Below are positions 63,901 through 64,000 of a stretch of DNA of 64,000 nucleotides, piece after piece. The DNA lies in contig NC_088172.1 in the NCBI RefSeq assembly GCF_028769735.1, positions 65,441,075 to 65,505,074 on the forward strand. Reading direction: 5' to 3'. The translations under genes were made by a program, and so were the position numbers. This DNA comes from Zonotrichia leucophrys gambelii (taxonomy: Eukaryota; Chordata; Aves; Passeriformes; Passerellidae). Each line of letters opens with the position of its first letter. The first letter of the stretch is position 1. The notes beneath the pieces are model-generated. The model worked only from the letters and a program-made list of their open reading frames with translations, did not search any database and had not been told where the DNA came from.

Positions 63901-64000
63901 AAGTACAAATAGCAGCTTGTGTTTTCCAGGAAGACAGCAAAGCTGGAAATTCCTGCCCCTTGAAACTCTTCTGCCTTGGGCAGTGTGGGTGCAGCTGGTG
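60962..64000. other. Right-hand intergenic stretch, no gene recognised
   Basis: Short open frames occur on both strands (61268-61531, 61626-61865, 61645-61887), with no exon-like structure or known repeat. I see nothing to name up to the edge. Confidence 0.4.

Noticed and set aside
1..64000. Search for CRISPR arrays, bacterial operons, tRNA or rRNA genes, telomeric repeats and mitochondrial insertions
   Set aside because: None was seen on reading; the window is ordinary vertebrate intron and intergenic DNA.

Overview
The window looks like vertebrate nuclear DNA from a bird. It is AT-rich and CpG-poor, with no operons and no long intronless genes. Its only clearly recognisable repeats are CR1 LINE pieces of several ages. 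Most have the avian-type 3' end, with short repeats such as ATTCTGTG or ATTCTATG. No SINE family and no clear retrovirus could be recognised. Another CR1-bearing sauropsid (crocodilian or turtle) cannot be fully excluded.

Only one protein-coding gene can be supported: the 3' end of a WD40-repeat gene on the + strand, most likely WDR27. A 99-bp in-phase exon (175-273) encodes most of a last WD40 blade. A 48-bp coding tail (40081-40128) finishes that blade and the protein. The two are separated by one intron of about 39.8 kb, which fills over 60 % of the window. A short 3' UTR follows, with AATAAA at 40495-40500.

The intron holds a (CATGC)n microsatellite, a head-to-head pair of CR1 fragments (6960-8040), a possible cryptic exon (17360-17610), a purine-rich block with a 156-codon open frame (about 18770-20141), a cluster of long open frames (23139-24257), the longest CR1 copy (24772-26372, broken reverse transcriptase), smaller CR1 pieces, and a 98-nt tract with no T. 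At 38425-39412 lies a probable minus-strand retroposon: a 21-nt poly-T with an inverted polyadenylation signal nearby, flanked by matching 16-bp direct repeats.

From about 40.5 kb to the right edge no gene was found. This intergenic DNA contains an ancient CR1 (44694-45345), a younger CR1 tail (45774-45950), a second polyadenylation-signal-plus-poly-A configuration (49939-49986), a few GC-richer patches with open frames and no recognisable product, and a (CA)n repeat. If the gene order matches the mammalian one as I recall it, the next gene downstream would be THBS2, and this stretch would be its distant upstream DNA. That is inference only.
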